Shown: positions 28,787 to 37,825 of the stretch, piece after piece
How the letters are laid out: each line of letters begins with the position of its first letter
How positions within the stretch are numbered: the first letter of the stretch is position 1
Source: CBDFMG01 sp965221205 [NCBI: bacterium]
Lineage (GTDB): Bacteria; SM23-31
Direction: 5' to 3'
Length of the DNA: 64,000 bases
NCBI GenBank assembly: GCA_965221205.1
Contig: OZ244870.1
Span: 1,240,001-1,304,000, forward strand
Translations under genes and position numbers: made by a program
Notes under the pieces: generated by a model
Database searches by the model: none
Seen by the model: the letters and a program-made list of their open reading frames with translations, nothing else
Told to the model about the DNA's origin: nothing

Positions 28787-29839
28787 ATGAAGTTGATTAA
28801 TAAAAAATATTGCACAATACTGGAAATTACAGCACTGTTCTTCTTTTTCATCGGTGTTTCTTTTGCTCAGGAAGGTGTCATTGTAGTGGACTCCCGGGCG
28901 CAGCCTGACCGTGCAACGCTGGGACAATACATTTCGTTCGAAGTTGTGGTCAGGCACACGATGGATATTCAGGTTTCTGTTCCTACTCCCGGGATTGAAT
29001 ACGGAGGACTCGAACTCATTGATTATGCAGTACCGGATCCAGTTGATGTAATAGACCCGGTTCTGGGGAACATCATAGAAGAACGAGCGATATATACCGT
29101 AGCTGCATATGATACAGGTATGTTCACCATTCCTCCGGTCGAGGTGCTTTTTCATGCTGGAACCGGGGAAGATCGATCAATCGTTACCAATCCGGTTCAG
29201 ATTATCATTGAATCAATTTTACCGGCCGATGCGCAGGATATACTCGATATTAAAGAACCAATTTTGATTGCACAAAATATATTGCTCCTTTTATTGACAG
29301 GTATAATGATCGGCTTAATTACAGCGTATCTAATTTACCGCCGATATCGAAAGAAAAAACAGGAAGAGGAACCGCTCTTTTGGGAGGGAAAACCGCATCT
29401 TCCACCGCATGAAGAAGCTATTGCTGCCTTACATGAATTAAAAGAATCATCGCTGCTCAAACAAGGTAAAGTGAAAGAATATTACACGACACTTTCTGAT
29501 ATTGAACGTCTCTACATGCAGCGGCGGTATAAAAAACCGTTCTTGATGATGACGACATCTGAAACGAAAGAGTGTCTTGCTCAGGAATATTTTCCTGAAG
29601 AGGAATTCAAGAAAATAGATATACTCCTGAGCGAATGTGATCTTGTAAAATTTGCAAAATACCGGCCAGCAGGAGAAGCATATGCACTAGCTTGGCAGAC
29701 AGCCTACGATATAGTAGAGAGCACAAAACCGGCTGTAGCGTTTACAGATATGCCGGAAAGTGTCTCTGAGTCTATTACCGGGGATGAAATTGGTGGTGAT
29801 GACTCAAACTCTGAAACAGAGGAACAATCTCAACAATAG
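28787..29839 (+). CDS. BatD/DUF4381-like membrane protein of the Bat operon
   Basis: 350 residues from ATG 28787. An earlier ATG at 28745 gives 14 extra residues but would bury the signal peptide and has no ribosome site. The signal (ILEITALFFFFIGVSFAQ) is followed by a beta-sandwich of about 120 residues (QPDRATLGQYISFEVVV). One membrane helix follows (ILLLLLTGIMIGLITAYLIY), then a cytoplasmic helical domain of DUF4381 type (HEEAIAALHELKESSLLKQG, IERLYMQRRYKKPFLMMTT) and an acidic tail. It looks like a one-sandwich short relative of BatD. The gap of about 180 bases before it is the largest in the operon. Confidence 0.75.
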   Translation: MKLINKKYCTILEITALFFFFIGVSFAQEGVIVVDSRAQPDRATLGQYISFEVVVRHTMDIQVSVPTPGIEYGGLELIDYAVPDPVDVIDPVLGNIIEERAIYTVAAYDTGMFTIPPVEVLFHAGTGEDRSIVTNPVQIIIESILPADAQDILDIKEPILIAQNILLLLLTGIMIGLITAYLIYRRYRKKKQEEEPLFWEGKPHLPPHEEAIAALHELKESSLLKQGKVKEYYTTLSDIERLYMQRRYKKPFLMMTTSETKECLAQEYFPEEEFKKIDILLSECDLVKFAKYRPAGEAYALAWQTAYDIVESTKPAVAFTDMPESVSESITGDEIGGDDSNSETEEQSQQ

Positions 29840-29850
29840 TGTTATACATT

Positions 29851-30840
29851 ATGATATTCGATGATCCGTATTTCCTTATATTGCTGATTATAGTTCCGAT
29901 ATTGATATTTCTATATATTAAAGAGAGGATCAGCCGGAGAGGATTTGTGACCTACTCCGATCTGACGGTGGTAAATAAACTTGCACCTTCATGGAAGCAG
30001 CGGTTTAAACATCTTCTGTTCAGTATGAGGATGATGATGCTCTCCTTTGCTGTTATTGCGCTCGCCAGGCCGCAGTCGCCTTTCACGGAGGAAGAAATTA
30101 CTACTGAAGGTATCGATATCATACTTGCAATTGACGTATCAAGCAGCATGAAAGCTGTCGACTTTCAGCCTTCAAACAGGCTGGAAGCCGCAAAAATTGT
30201 CAGCGCAGACTTTGTGAACGGCAGAGTGCATGACCGACTCGGGATGGTTGTTTTTGCAGGCAGAAGTTATACCCAATGCCCGCTGACACTCGATTACGGT
30301 ATTGTTCATTCGTTTCTCGAAAGCATCCATATAGGGATGGTTGAAGACGGTACCGCAATCGGCATGGCAATCACGACCGCCGTGAACAGGCTGAGGAATT
30401 CCGATGCAGAGAGTAAAGTGGTTATCCTCCTGACCGACGGACGGAATAATCGGGGAGAACTAGATCCGATTACAGCATCTCAAATTGCAAAGACGATGAA
30501 TATCAAGATTTACACAATTGGAATGGGAAAAGAGGGTACGGTTATGTATCCATTGGACGATCCGATCAGGGGACAACGCCTCATACCAATACAATCAGAT
30601 ATCGATGAAGAAATCCTGCAGCAGATTGCGAATAATACAGGTGGAAGCTATTTCCGAGCAACTGATGAAAAAAAGCTGGAAGAGATATTTAATCAGATTG
30701 ATGAGATGGAAAAAACTGAAATTCAGGTAACCGAATATACCCAGTATACAGAACTTTTCGAATGGTTTGCGATTCCGGTGTTTGCACTACTTGTACTGGA
30801 AATCGTTTTGTCTCAGACAGTGTTTCGAAAGATACCATAA
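29851..30840 (+). CDS. batA: BatA: VWA-domain membrane protein
   Basis: 329 residues from ATG 29851; a GTG at 29839 overlaps the preceding stop and is less likely. The N-terminus has a membrane helix (YFLILLIIVPILIFLYI) and a second hydrophobic stretch near residue 60. The VWA domain has an intact MIDAS site DVSSS (in ILAIDVSSSMKAVDFQ, about 90-105), the threonine region, and LLTDGRNNRG. A final membrane helix closes the protein (WFAIPVFALLVLEIVL). BatA and BatB are thought to form metal-dependent adhesion complexes at the periplasmic face. Confidence 0.92.
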   Translation: MIFDDPYFLILLIIVPILIFLYIKERISRRGFVTYSDLTVVNKLAPSWKQRFKHLLFSMRMMMLSFAVIALARPQSPFTEEEITTEGIDIILAIDVSSSMKAVDFQPSNRLEAAKIVSADFVNGRVHDRLGMVVFAGRSYTQCPLTLDYGIVHSFLESIHIGMVEDGTAIGMAITTAVNRLRNSDAESKVVILLTDGRNNRGELDPITASQIAKTMNIKIYTIGMGKEGTVMYPLDDPIRGQRLIPIQSDIDEEILQQIANNTGGSYFRATDEKKLEEIFNQIDEMEKTEIQVTEYTQYTELFEWFAIPVFALLVLEIVLSQTVFRKIP

Positions 30841-30858
30841 CAGAAGGTTAAAGCAGTT

Positions 30859-31890
30859 ATGATTCGACTGGTAAATGAAAATACATTACAACTATTCTGG
30901 CTTGTTCCGGTTCTGATCCTGTTTTTTGTGCTTGCCTTCAGAAAAAAAACGAAGGTATTGGAGATGTTCGGTGTGTCCGAACTGATGAAAAAATTAACAG
31001 AAGATACCAGCCGACGTAGACAAGTTGTAAAAGTTTGCCTCCTGACGGTATGCTCTACCGTCATGATTGGTGCGTTGGTGCGGCCGCAAATCGGGACCCG
31101 CTTGGAAGAAGTGAAACGTGAAGGACGGGATATAATTGTTGCTATTGATGTTTCGAAAAGCATGCTTGCCGAAGACATGACTCCTTCCAGGTTGGAGAAG
31201 GCGAAGCACGAAGTGTCTGGTCTTATTGACCGGTTACAGGGCGACAGAATCGGTTTGATCGTGTTTGCAGGTGAGGCGTTCGTACAGAGCCCTCTGACGC
31301 TCGATTATAGCGCGGCAAAATTACTACTCAGCGTAGTCAATCCTGATCTGATTCCCATGCCAGGTACTAATATTAGCCATGCTATCCGGAAAGCAGTAAA
31401 AAGTTTTGAGCAGAATGAACCACAGCACAAAGTACTCGTTTTAATAACAGATGGGGAAAACCATACAGGTGAAGCAGAGACAGCAGCCGAAGAGGCATCC
31501 CAGGCAGGTGTAGTTATCTATTCAGTCGGCATAGGATCGGCAGAAGGGGTTCCGATTCCGGAAACGAATGAAGCTGGAATGGTAACCGGATATAAAAAGG
31601 ACAGTGAAGGCAGAACGATCGTCACAAAACTCGATGAATTGACATTAGAGAAAATAGCCTTGACTACAAATGGTGTTTATTATCATACCTCTCCGGAAGA
31701 ATCGGAGCTCGATGCGCTCTACGAAGAAATTGCAGCAGGAGAGGCACAAGAGCTTGGAGTGATGCAGGTTACCCAATTCGAAGAAAGATTTCAGTTTTTT
31801 ATAGGACTCTTTATTATCCTTCTCATATGGGAAACGGTTTACTCTGAACGGAAACGGATTAAATCCGAATGGAAGGGCCGGTTTTTCTAA
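30859..31890 (+). CDS. batB: BatB: VWA-domain membrane protein
   Basis: 343 residues, paralogue of BatA 18 bases upstream. It has an N-terminal membrane helix (LFWLVPVLILFFVLAF), a second helix near residue 65, a VWA domain with MIDAS DVSKS (IIVAIDVSKSMLAEDM, about 91-106) and LVLITDGENHTGE (about 195), and a C-terminal helix (FFIGLFIILLIWETV). The MIDAS residues are intact in both copies. ATG start. Confidence 0.92.
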   Translation: MIRLVNENTLQLFWLVPVLILFFVLAFRKKTKVLEMFGVSELMKKLTEDTSRRRQVVKVCLLTVCSTVMIGALVRPQIGTRLEEVKREGRDIIVAIDVSKSMLAEDMTPSRLEKAKHEVSGLIDRLQGDRIGLIVFAGEAFVQSPLTLDYSAAKLLLSVVNPDLIPMPGTNISHAIRKAVKSFEQNEPQHKVLVLITDGENHTGEAETAAEEASQAGVVIYSVGIGSAEGVPIPETNEAGMVTGYKKDSEGRTIVTKLDELTLEKIALTTNGVYYHTSPEESELDALYEEIAAGEAQELGVMQVTQFEERFQFFIGLFIILLIWETVYSERKRIKSEWKGRFF

Positions 31891-31971
31891 AATACGGCAT
31901 AATTATTGGAGAAAAACAGGTATATGCTGGTATAACTGGTATAATCAGTATAACATAACCTTATAAATATT

Positions 31972-32643
31972 ATGATAAAAAAATTGCTCCCGACATTCAT
32001 TATATCTGTAATGACAGTGTTACGTGTGCATCCCCTTTTAGCGCAGGAAGCTCCGCAGCCAGTGCAGGATTACCAGCAGAACAAGTTTTATGAAACAAAA
32101 CAATATTCTGAGGATAATGTTTCCAGAATTCAGCTTGCAGATGAACAATACAAGACAGAACAGTTCAATGAAGCCATGAATCTTTATCAGGATGCTGCAT
32201 CGGATAATCCGGAAGCTGATGAACTTCACTACAACATTGGGAATTCTCTGTTTCGCCTGGGAAAATTGCCCGAAGCAATTGAGGAGTATAAGAAAGCACT
32301 CAAAATTAATCCTGATGATTATGACAGTAAATTTAATCTGGAATTTGCTCTGAACCAGATGAAAAATCAGCAGCAGAACCAGGATCAAGATGAGCAGGAG
32401 CAACAGCAGCAAGATCAGCAGCAGGATCAAGATGAGCAGGAGCAACAGCAGCAAGATCAGCAGCAGGATCAAGATGAGCAGGAGCAACAGCAGCAACAAC
32501 AGCAGTCTCAACCAGATGATCGTGAAATGACGCAGGAAGAGGCAGAACAGATTCTGAATGCTCTGCTGAACGATGAAAAAGATCTGCAGGAGCAAAGAAA
32601 AATGGAGCCACAGGGCAATATTAAAGTGCTCAAAGATTGGTAA
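31972..32643 (+). CDS. batC: BatC: TPR protein with glutamine/aspartate-rich repeat
   Basis: 223 residues. A signal peptide ends near LLAQEAPQP (about residue 25). A TPR pair follows (RIQLADEQYKTEQFNEAMNL, ELHYNIGNSLFRLGKLPEAI, EYKKALKINPDDYDSKFNLE). A low-complexity region built from a 14-residue unit of Q, D and E is repeated about three times (residues about 137-178), and a short helical tail ends the protein. BatC of other Bacteroidota has the same TPR plus Q/N-rich plan. It lies between BatB and two small genes. Confidence 0.85.
   Translation: MIKKLLPTFIISVMTVLRVHPLLAQEAPQPVQDYQQNKFYETKQYSEDNVSRIQLADEQYKTEQFNEAMNLYQDAASDNPEADELHYNIGNSLFRLGKLPEAIEEYKKALKINPDDYDSKFNLEFALNQMKNQQQNQDQDEQEQQQQDQQQDQDEQEQQQQDQQQDQDEQEQQQQQQQSQPDDREMTQEEAEQILNALLNDEKDLQEQRKMEPQGNIKVLKDW
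32380..32505 (+). repeat. Three-copy 42-base tandem repeat inside batC
   Basis: Copies start at 32380, 32422 and 32464. Each encodes QDQDEQEQQQQ plus three more residues. The third copy differs at the end (QQQ in place of DQQ). A repeat like this can change length by slippage. Confidence 0.9.
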
Positions 32644-32712
32644 AAAGTTGCATTGTACAGAATTTATCAGATAAATCTGAATAATGTATGAGCTAAACTA
32701 TAAGGGGGATTT

Positions 32713-32925
32713 GTGTTTGATGAGATACCATTGAGTGAGTTGTTTCTTATCGCAACAGTCCTGTATGGTCTTTACAAGAAAATGAGTTCAAGTACATCAT
32801 ATAATGATACGATGAAAAAAGAAATGGATAAACTTGCCGGTACAATAAAAGACACAGCCGCTTCTGAAGAAGCAACCAATAGTGATAATATAGAGGAAAA
32901 CCCTTTAAAGAATTTAATTCCATGA
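32713..32925 (+). CDS. Small hypothetical protein of the Bat operon
   Basis: 70 residues, start GTG at 32713 with AGGGGG seven bases upstream. An N-terminal hydrophobic stretch (LSELFLIATVLYGLYKK) may be a membrane anchor. The rest is polar and charged (KKEMDKLAGTIKDTAASEEA). Its stop overlaps the next ATG by ATGA, so translation is coupled. I do not recognise the family. Confidence 0.6.
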   Translation: MFDEIPLSELFLIATVLYGLYKKMSSSTSYNDTMKKEMDKLAGTIKDTAASEEATNSDNIEENPLKNLIP

Positions 32926-33368
32926 AACAACCAGTTAACCGTACAGCAATTTGTTTGATGTTTTTTGCTGTATTCAGTGCAAGTGTTTTTTTCACTTCAT
33001 GCGGAAGTCAGAGCAGTGTGTTCAGGGATGTTGAGCGGCTTCGAACAAAGAATTTTGAAGATCTTTCGCCAACAGAACAGCTTGAACTTGAATTGGCAAA
33101 CTCTTTCACAGATACGGACAGGTACATTTCATACGGCCGTTTCGAAGAGGCATTAGCTATTCTATGGAACATTGTGAGTAATCATTCGAACACCCCATAT
33201 GCTGACAAAGCCTTCTACGTTCGGGGAACGATCTATTCACATATGCTCTATTTTCACCGGGATATCGAAAAAGCCGCTGCTGCATACCGGATGGTTCTTG
33301 CATCCGAACCGGTAACCGAATTTGATGTGAAAGCACAGAATGCTCTCGAATTGATGAAGAATCAATAG
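32922..33368 (+). CDS. TPR-like lipoprotein of the Bat operon
   Basis: 148 residues. The signal peptide (AICLMFFAVFSASVFFTSC) ends in a clear lipobox FTSC with cysteine 27. The mature part is helical (LSPTEQLELELANSF, FEEALAILWNIVSNHSNTPY, KAFYVRGTIYSHMLYF), consistent with TPR or BamD-like repeats. It begins four bases inside the preceding gene and ends 15 bases before batD. Probable role: periplasmic partner of the VWA proteins (inference from position). Confidence 0.72.
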   Translation: MKQPVNRTAICLMFFAVFSASVFFTSCGSQSSVFRDVERLRTKNFEDLSPTEQLELELANSFTDTDRYISYGRFEEALAILWNIVSNHSNTPYADKAFYVRGTIYSHMLYFHRDIEKAAAAYRMVLASEPVTEFDVKAQNALELMKNQ

Positions 33369-33383
33369 AAATAAATTATATAA

Positions 33384-35240
33384 ATGAAAACAAAATTTAC
33401 GTCAATCAGTTTTTATACAACAATAGCGTTGATCTGTCTCTTTGTCATGGTTCATGACACCGTGACAGGGCAGAATACGACCGTCCGGTCATACTTGAAG
33501 CAGAATTTCGCTGTAGTCAATCAAGTTGCCGATCTGGCAATTGAAGTTTCAGGTAGTGCAATGAACCGGAGTGCCCAGCCAGAACTCCCTGTTTTCGGAG
33601 AGTGGTTTTCATTTGCCGGTTCGCGTGGTTCATCACAGAGTGTTTCGATCATTAACGGACAGGTTTCTTCATCTGTTACCTATTCTTACGGTATACTCCC
33701 ACTTAAAGAAGGAACTGCAACAATCCCGCGTATCAAAATCAGGATAGGAGGACAGGATTACTACAGCGAGCCTCTCACGGTCGAAATAAAAAATACCGGA
33801 GCCGCCCCGCAGCAGCAGGTCCGGCCGGGACTGCGTACACCGAGAAATCCTACCCAACAGGAGCAGCCCGTCGATATTCATCTTATCGCGGATGTCGATA
33901 AAGAAACAGTTTATCAGAACCAGGGAATCACAGTAGAATACAAAGTCTATTTTGGACCGGGCGTGACCATCAGAGAATATTCACCAATCAACACACCGAA
34001 TACGGCAGGATTCTGGACGGAAGAATATCCCATGGATACATCTCCCCGCGCTGTGCCGGAATTTTATAATGGCAAGCAATATAACGCTGCTGTTCTGCAA
34101 AAAGTCGAACTCTTTTCGACAAATTCGGGGGATTTCGAACTTGATCCGAAAGAGATGAAATTTGTTGTGAGACTGCCGAATAGATCGAGAAACATTTTTG
34201 ACAATCCATTTAGTAGTTCACAGCGGGATATTTCTGTTCGTTCAAATCGTCTCAATATCACCGTTAAGCCGCTTCCGGTAGAAGGGCGCCCTTCATATTT
34301 CGCAGGTGCTGTCGGTGATTATACAATCAATGCGGATGTCGATATCGCTCGAGTAAAAGTCCATGATTCAATTACCATGACAGTTACGGTGAATGGTACA
34401 GGGAATATTAAACTGATTAACGAACCGGAACTCAACCTTTCCGGTGATTTTGAGCGATACGATCCGAAAATTTCGGAGAATATTACCCGGAAAGGAAATG
34501 AAATCTCCGGCGAAAAAAAATTCGAATATGTCTTGATTCCCCGGCGTGCGGGTATCTATAAACTTGACACAATTTCATTTGTTTATTTTAATCCTGAACT
34601 GGAAACATACGAAATTGTAACAACTACTCCAATTTCACTGACCGTCGATCCGGGAGAAACAATTGCCGGCGGATCAATGCGCAACCTGACGCGGGAAGAA
34701 ATCAGGCTGGTTGGTCAGGATATCAGATTTATAAAAGAGTCAGTATCACAATGGTACGAAACGGGGCGGCGGGAATACATGACCTGGACATTTATGACGA
34801 TACTGTTTTCCCCGATTATTCTGTTTTTTGTCGGACTGACCTACAGCAGGCATCTTGACAGACTACAAAAGGATACCGGTTATAAGCGGAGTCGACAGGC
34901 GAGCACTGTTGCCAATAAGCGGCTGAAACAAGCTCATACACACCTGCATAAAGATGAACCGGAACAGTTTTATCCTGAAGTTGCCCGTGCACTGCAGGAA
35001 TATATAGCAGATAAATTAAACATCTCTGCTGCCGGTATTGTCGCCGATGAGTTGCAATCACTGCTCACCGAGAAAAACATAGATACTGATCTAACTTCCG
35101 AGTATATAGCATGCCTGAAACAGTGTGACTTTTTTAGATTCAGCACGACCGGCTCTTCGCAGAGAGAGATGGAAAAACTTTACGACCGGTCAAAACTGGC
35201 AATACTTAGTTTAGAAGAACGGATGAGAAAAGTTGCCTAA
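33384..35240 (+). CDS. batD: BatD oxygen-tolerance-type membrane protein
   Basis: 618 residues. Signal peptide (TIALICLFVMVHDTVTGQ), then repeated beta-sandwich domains (residues about 30-440) including FGEWFSFAGSRGSSQSVSII and GRPSYFAGAVGDYTINADVD, the block typical of BatD. One membrane helix lies near residue 475 (WTFMTILFSPIILFFVGLTY), followed by a cytoplasmic helical domain. Length and layout fit BatD. Fifteen bases separate it from the lipoprotein gene upstream and about 35 from batE. Confidence 0.9.
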   Translation: MKTKFTSISFYTTIALICLFVMVHDTVTGQNTTVRSYLKQNFAVVNQVADLAIEVSGSAMNRSAQPELPVFGEWFSFAGSRGSSQSVSIINGQVSSSVTYSYGILPLKEGTATIPRIKIRIGGQDYYSEPLTVEIKNTGAAPQQQVRPGLRTPRNPTQQEQPVDIHLIADVDKETVYQNQGITVEYKVYFGPGVTIREYSPINTPNTAGFWTEEYPMDTSPRAVPEFYNGKQYNAAVLQKVELFSTNSGDFELDPKEMKFVVRLPNRSRNIFDNPFSSSQRDISVRSNRLNITVKPLPVEGRPSYFAGAVGDYTINADVDIARVKVHDSITMTVTVNGTGNIKLINEPELNLSGDFERYDPKISENITRKGNEISGEKKFEYVLIPRRAGIYKLDTISFVYFNPELETYEIVTTTPISLTVDPGETIAGGSMRNLTREEIRLVGQDIRFIKESVSQWYETGRREYMTWTFMTILFSPIILFFVGLTYSRHLDRLQKDTGYKRSRQASTVANKRLKQAHTHLHKDEPEQFYPEVARALQEYIADKLNISAAGIVADELQSLLTEKNIDTDLTSEYIACLKQCDFFRFSTTGSSQREMEKLYDRSKLAILSLEERMRKVA

Positions 35241-35274
35241 TAATTGTTAAAGTAATTTCTTGATTGGAACCTGT

Positions 35275-36042
35275 ATGCAATATTGTGCATTGAGAACATT
35301 TCTCCTGTTTCTATTACTCATTTGGAGTGCCTCTGCCGGTGCACAGGACATAGAATCACTTTTCAGGGATGGGAATGGATTCTATCAGGAAGGAGATTAC
35401 GAAGCTGCGCTGGATCGGTACCAAGTAATTCTTGATCAAGGTTTTGAGAGCGGTGAACTTTATTACAATATGGGAAACGTGCATTATAAAAATCAGAATG
35501 TGGGGAAAGCTGTACTTTATTACGAAAAAGCACGGAGCTATTTTCCGGACAATGAAGACTTACTCCATAACCTCGAATTAACCTCTCTCTTGCTGACTGA
35601 CAGAATTACACCGATTGCCGATGTGTTTTATGTCCGGTACTGGAACATCTTCCGGGGAATGTTCGGAATAACTCTATGGAAAATGCTGTTTTTTACAACA
35701 TGGTTTTTTGCAGCCGGTCAGGCGATCTTGCTCCTCTTTCTGCAGCAGTCTCAAGTGAGAATAATCCTCAGGACAGGCCTGATATTTTCCGGAGTGCTAA
35801 TCGCACTCATTTCTACAGTGTTATTCTCCGACATATTTATCGACACACCGGGATCGTACGGCATTGTCATGGCCGGGGAGATCACCGCCTATTCAGCACC
35901 GACTGATAACGGAATGGAAGTCTTTCTTATTCATGAAGGTACGAAAGTCAAAATTTCCCGCACACTTGGCGATTGGATAGAAATCCGGCTCGAAGATGGA
36001 AACGTCGGCTGGATTTCAAGCAGCTCCGTTGAAATCATTTGA
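35275..36042 (+). CDS. batE: BatE: TPR protein with C-terminal SH3-type domain
   Basis: 255 residues from ATG 35275; a TTG at 35260 would add five residues before the signal peptide. The signal (TFLLFLLLIWSASAGAQ) is followed by TPR units (LFRDGNGFYQEGDYEAALDR, LYYNMGNVHYKNQNVGKAVL). Two membrane helices follow (MLFFTTWFFAAGQAILLLFL; TGLIFSGVLIALISTVLFS), then a bacterial SH3 domain (TAYSAPTDNGMEVFLIHEGT, ending VGWISSSSVEII). The plan matches BatE. It appears to close the operon that begins with moxR. Confidence 0.88.
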   Translation: MQYCALRTFLLFLLLIWSASAGAQDIESLFRDGNGFYQEGDYEAALDRYQVILDQGFESGELYYNMGNVHYKNQNVGKAVLYYEKARSYFPDNEDLLHNLELTSLLLTDRITPIADVFYVRYWNIFRGMFGITLWKMLFFTTWFFAAGQAILLLFLQQSQVRIILRTGLIFSGVLIALISTVLFSDIFIDTPGSYGIVMAGEITAYSAPTDNGMEVFLIHEGTKVKISRTLGDWIEIRLEDGNVGWISSSSVEII

Positions 36043-36275
36043 CAGAAGCTTCTCTAAACTGTATTAGAGAATCCCACAATAATATCCAAAATGATATAAG
36101 TTCACTGTTATTTTATTACCACTATGCCGGTAACATCCACTCTTATTCTGCGCATGTGTTTTCCAGAATTCAATTGACTAAACGAACAGGTATTAGTACA
36201 TTGCAAAGCTGTAGTGATCAGGCATTGAATAGTCCGGCGATCACAGCTTCTGACAACCATTGAAAGGCACATACT

Positions 36276-37157
36276 ATGCTGACAAGTATGACAGGTTTCA
36301 GTCGAAGTGCACGGAAGAAGAACGGTTTTTCGGTGTCGGTAGAAATGCGCTCGCTTAATAACCGCTATCTTGAAATCAGTGTAAAGATTCCCCGGCGTTT
36401 CAGTGCGCTCGAAGAAGATATCAGAAACTGTGTCAGGAAAAATGTCTCCCGCGGTAAGGTCGATGTGTTTATTTTATTGGATGGAGTGTCGGAAACGATT
36501 GAGAATATCTCTCTGAATCTTAACCTTGCCAAGAAATATATTGATAGTTTCAAAACACTTGAAACAACATTTAATGTCCCCGTCTCATTCAACACGGAAA
36601 GTCTTCTGTCGATTGAGAATCTCTTTGAACACAAGATTTCCAGTGAACAGATTGAATTTCTGCACAGTCTCATTCTCAAGACAGTGCAAGATGCTTTGAA
36701 AGAACTGATAAAACACAGACGAGAGGAAGGAAAAAATCTCGGTGAAGATTTTCGGGAGCGGTTAACGGTTGTTGCACAGTCACTACAAGGAATAAAGAGA
36801 GTATTCAAGTCACGGCGCAAAGAGGATTTTGATAAACTGCGGAAACGGATTGAATCCACGTTAAAAAATGTTGAGAAAATAGATCCGCAGCGGCTCGAGA
36901 TGGAAGCTGCCGTGATGGCCGATAAATTCGATATATCCGAAGAGTGTGTACGGCTCGACAGCCATTTGAAAATGTTTAAGGATTCGCTCTCCGACAGTAG
37001 TTCGGTCGGTCGGCGCCTTGAGTTTATTCTACAGGAAATAAATCGCGAAACAAACACGATTAGTGCAAAGAGTAATAATATACACATTGCTCAGGAAGTG
37101 GTTAAGATTAAAGAAGAGATTGAACGGTTTAAAGAACAGGTCAGAAATATCGAATGA
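36276..37157 (+). CDS. yicC: YicC-family endoribonuclease
   Basis: 293 residues starting MLTSMTGFSRSARKK, the invariant YicC opening, with VEMRSLNNRYLEISVKIPR after it and the DUF1732 C-terminus (GRRLEFILQEINRETNTISA). YicC proteins are RNA-cleaving enzymes linked to stationary-phase RNA turnover. They commonly precede gmk, as here, where the two genes overlap by four bases. ATG start after TTGAAAGG. Confidence 0.94.
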   Translation: MLTSMTGFSRSARKKNGFSVSVEMRSLNNRYLEISVKIPRRFSALEEDIRNCVRKNVSRGKVDVFILLDGVSETIENISLNLNLAKKYIDSFKTLETTFNVPVSFNTESLLSIENLFEHKISSEQIEFLHSLILKTVQDALKELIKHRREEGKNLGEDFRERLTVVAQSLQGIKRVFKSRRKEDFDKLRKRIESTLKNVEKIDPQRLEMEAAVMADKFDISEECVRLDSHLKMFKDSLSDSSSVGRRLEFILQEINRETNTISAKSNNIHIAQEVVKIKEEIERFKEQVRNIE

Positions 37158-37762
37158 GCAAACGGGATCACAACGAATTCCGAGAAACGGACCATTCCAT
37201 TATCCGGCCAACACTCCTTGTGCTGTCGGGATTTTCGGGAACCGGTAAAACAACGATCCGCGATAAAGTCATGACAAGAATCCCCAAAGCACAATTTTCA
37301 TTATCTGTAACAACTCGGCCCCGTAGAAAACATGAAAGGGAAAGAATAGATTACCACTTCATTAGTAGTGAATCATTTCAGGAAATGATCCGGAATAATG
37401 AAATGCTTGAGTGGGAAGAGGTGCATACAAATTACTATGGTACACTGCTGCAGCCTGTTGAGCGCGCGTTGAAAAAGCCGAGACTATTCATATTCGATGT
37501 TGACGTTCATGGTGGACTATCCATAAAAAGCCGTTTTCCCGATGCGATTCTTATTTTTCTCAATGCTCCGGATTTTGATATATTGAAGCAGCGTCTTGTA
37601 GACAGGCACACCGACAGCCCGGAGCAGATAAAGCAGCGATTAAACAGGATTCCGAAAGAGCTCGATATGTCGAAACAGTATGATCATATTGTCATTAATG
37701 ATGACAGCGACAGGGCGGCAGACGAAATATGCGGATTAATTTTTGATTTTCAGAAGCAGTAA
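37154..37762 (+). CDS. gmk: Guanylate kinase
   Basis: Phosphorylates GMP to GDP with ATP. The P-loop LSGFSGTGKTTI lies at residues about 19-30, the GMP-binding block VTTRPRRKHERERIDYHFIS at about 55-75, and the lid is rich in arginine (QRLVDRHTDSPEQIKQRL). 202 residues. It overlaps yicC by ATGA, so expression is coupled. Between gmk and coaBC many bacteria have rpoZ; it is absent here. Confidence 0.95.
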   Translation: MSKRDHNEFRETDHSIIRPTLLVLSGFSGTGKTTIRDKVMTRIPKAQFSLSVTTRPRRKHERERIDYHFISSESFQEMIRNNEMLEWEEVHTNYYGTLLQPVERALKKPRLFIFDVDVHGGLSIKSRFPDAILIFLNAPDFDILKQRLVDRHTDSPEQIKQRLNRIPKELDMSKQYDHIVINDDSDRAADEICGLIFDFQKQ

Positions 37763-37825
37763 ATCACAAAAAGTGTGAATTGTGAATGAGTACTCAACCA
37801 ATTTTAATGCAACGTTGATAATGAC

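Noticed and set aside
32380-32505. Possible CRISPR
   Set aside because: The repeats are contiguous, without spacers, and lie inside a coding frame.
32038-32595. Leucine/isoleucine-rich minus-strand frame opposite batC
   Set aside because: It only reflects the reverse reading of the CAG/GAT repeats; it looks like membrane helices but is an artefact.
36039-36263. 74-codon frame between batE and yicC
   Set aside because: Overlaps the batE stop, no ribosome site, no protein-like pattern.
36365-37087. Minus-strand frame of 240 codons opposite yicC
   Set aside because: Low-quality composition (S, R, F rich) and fully covered by a well-identified gene.
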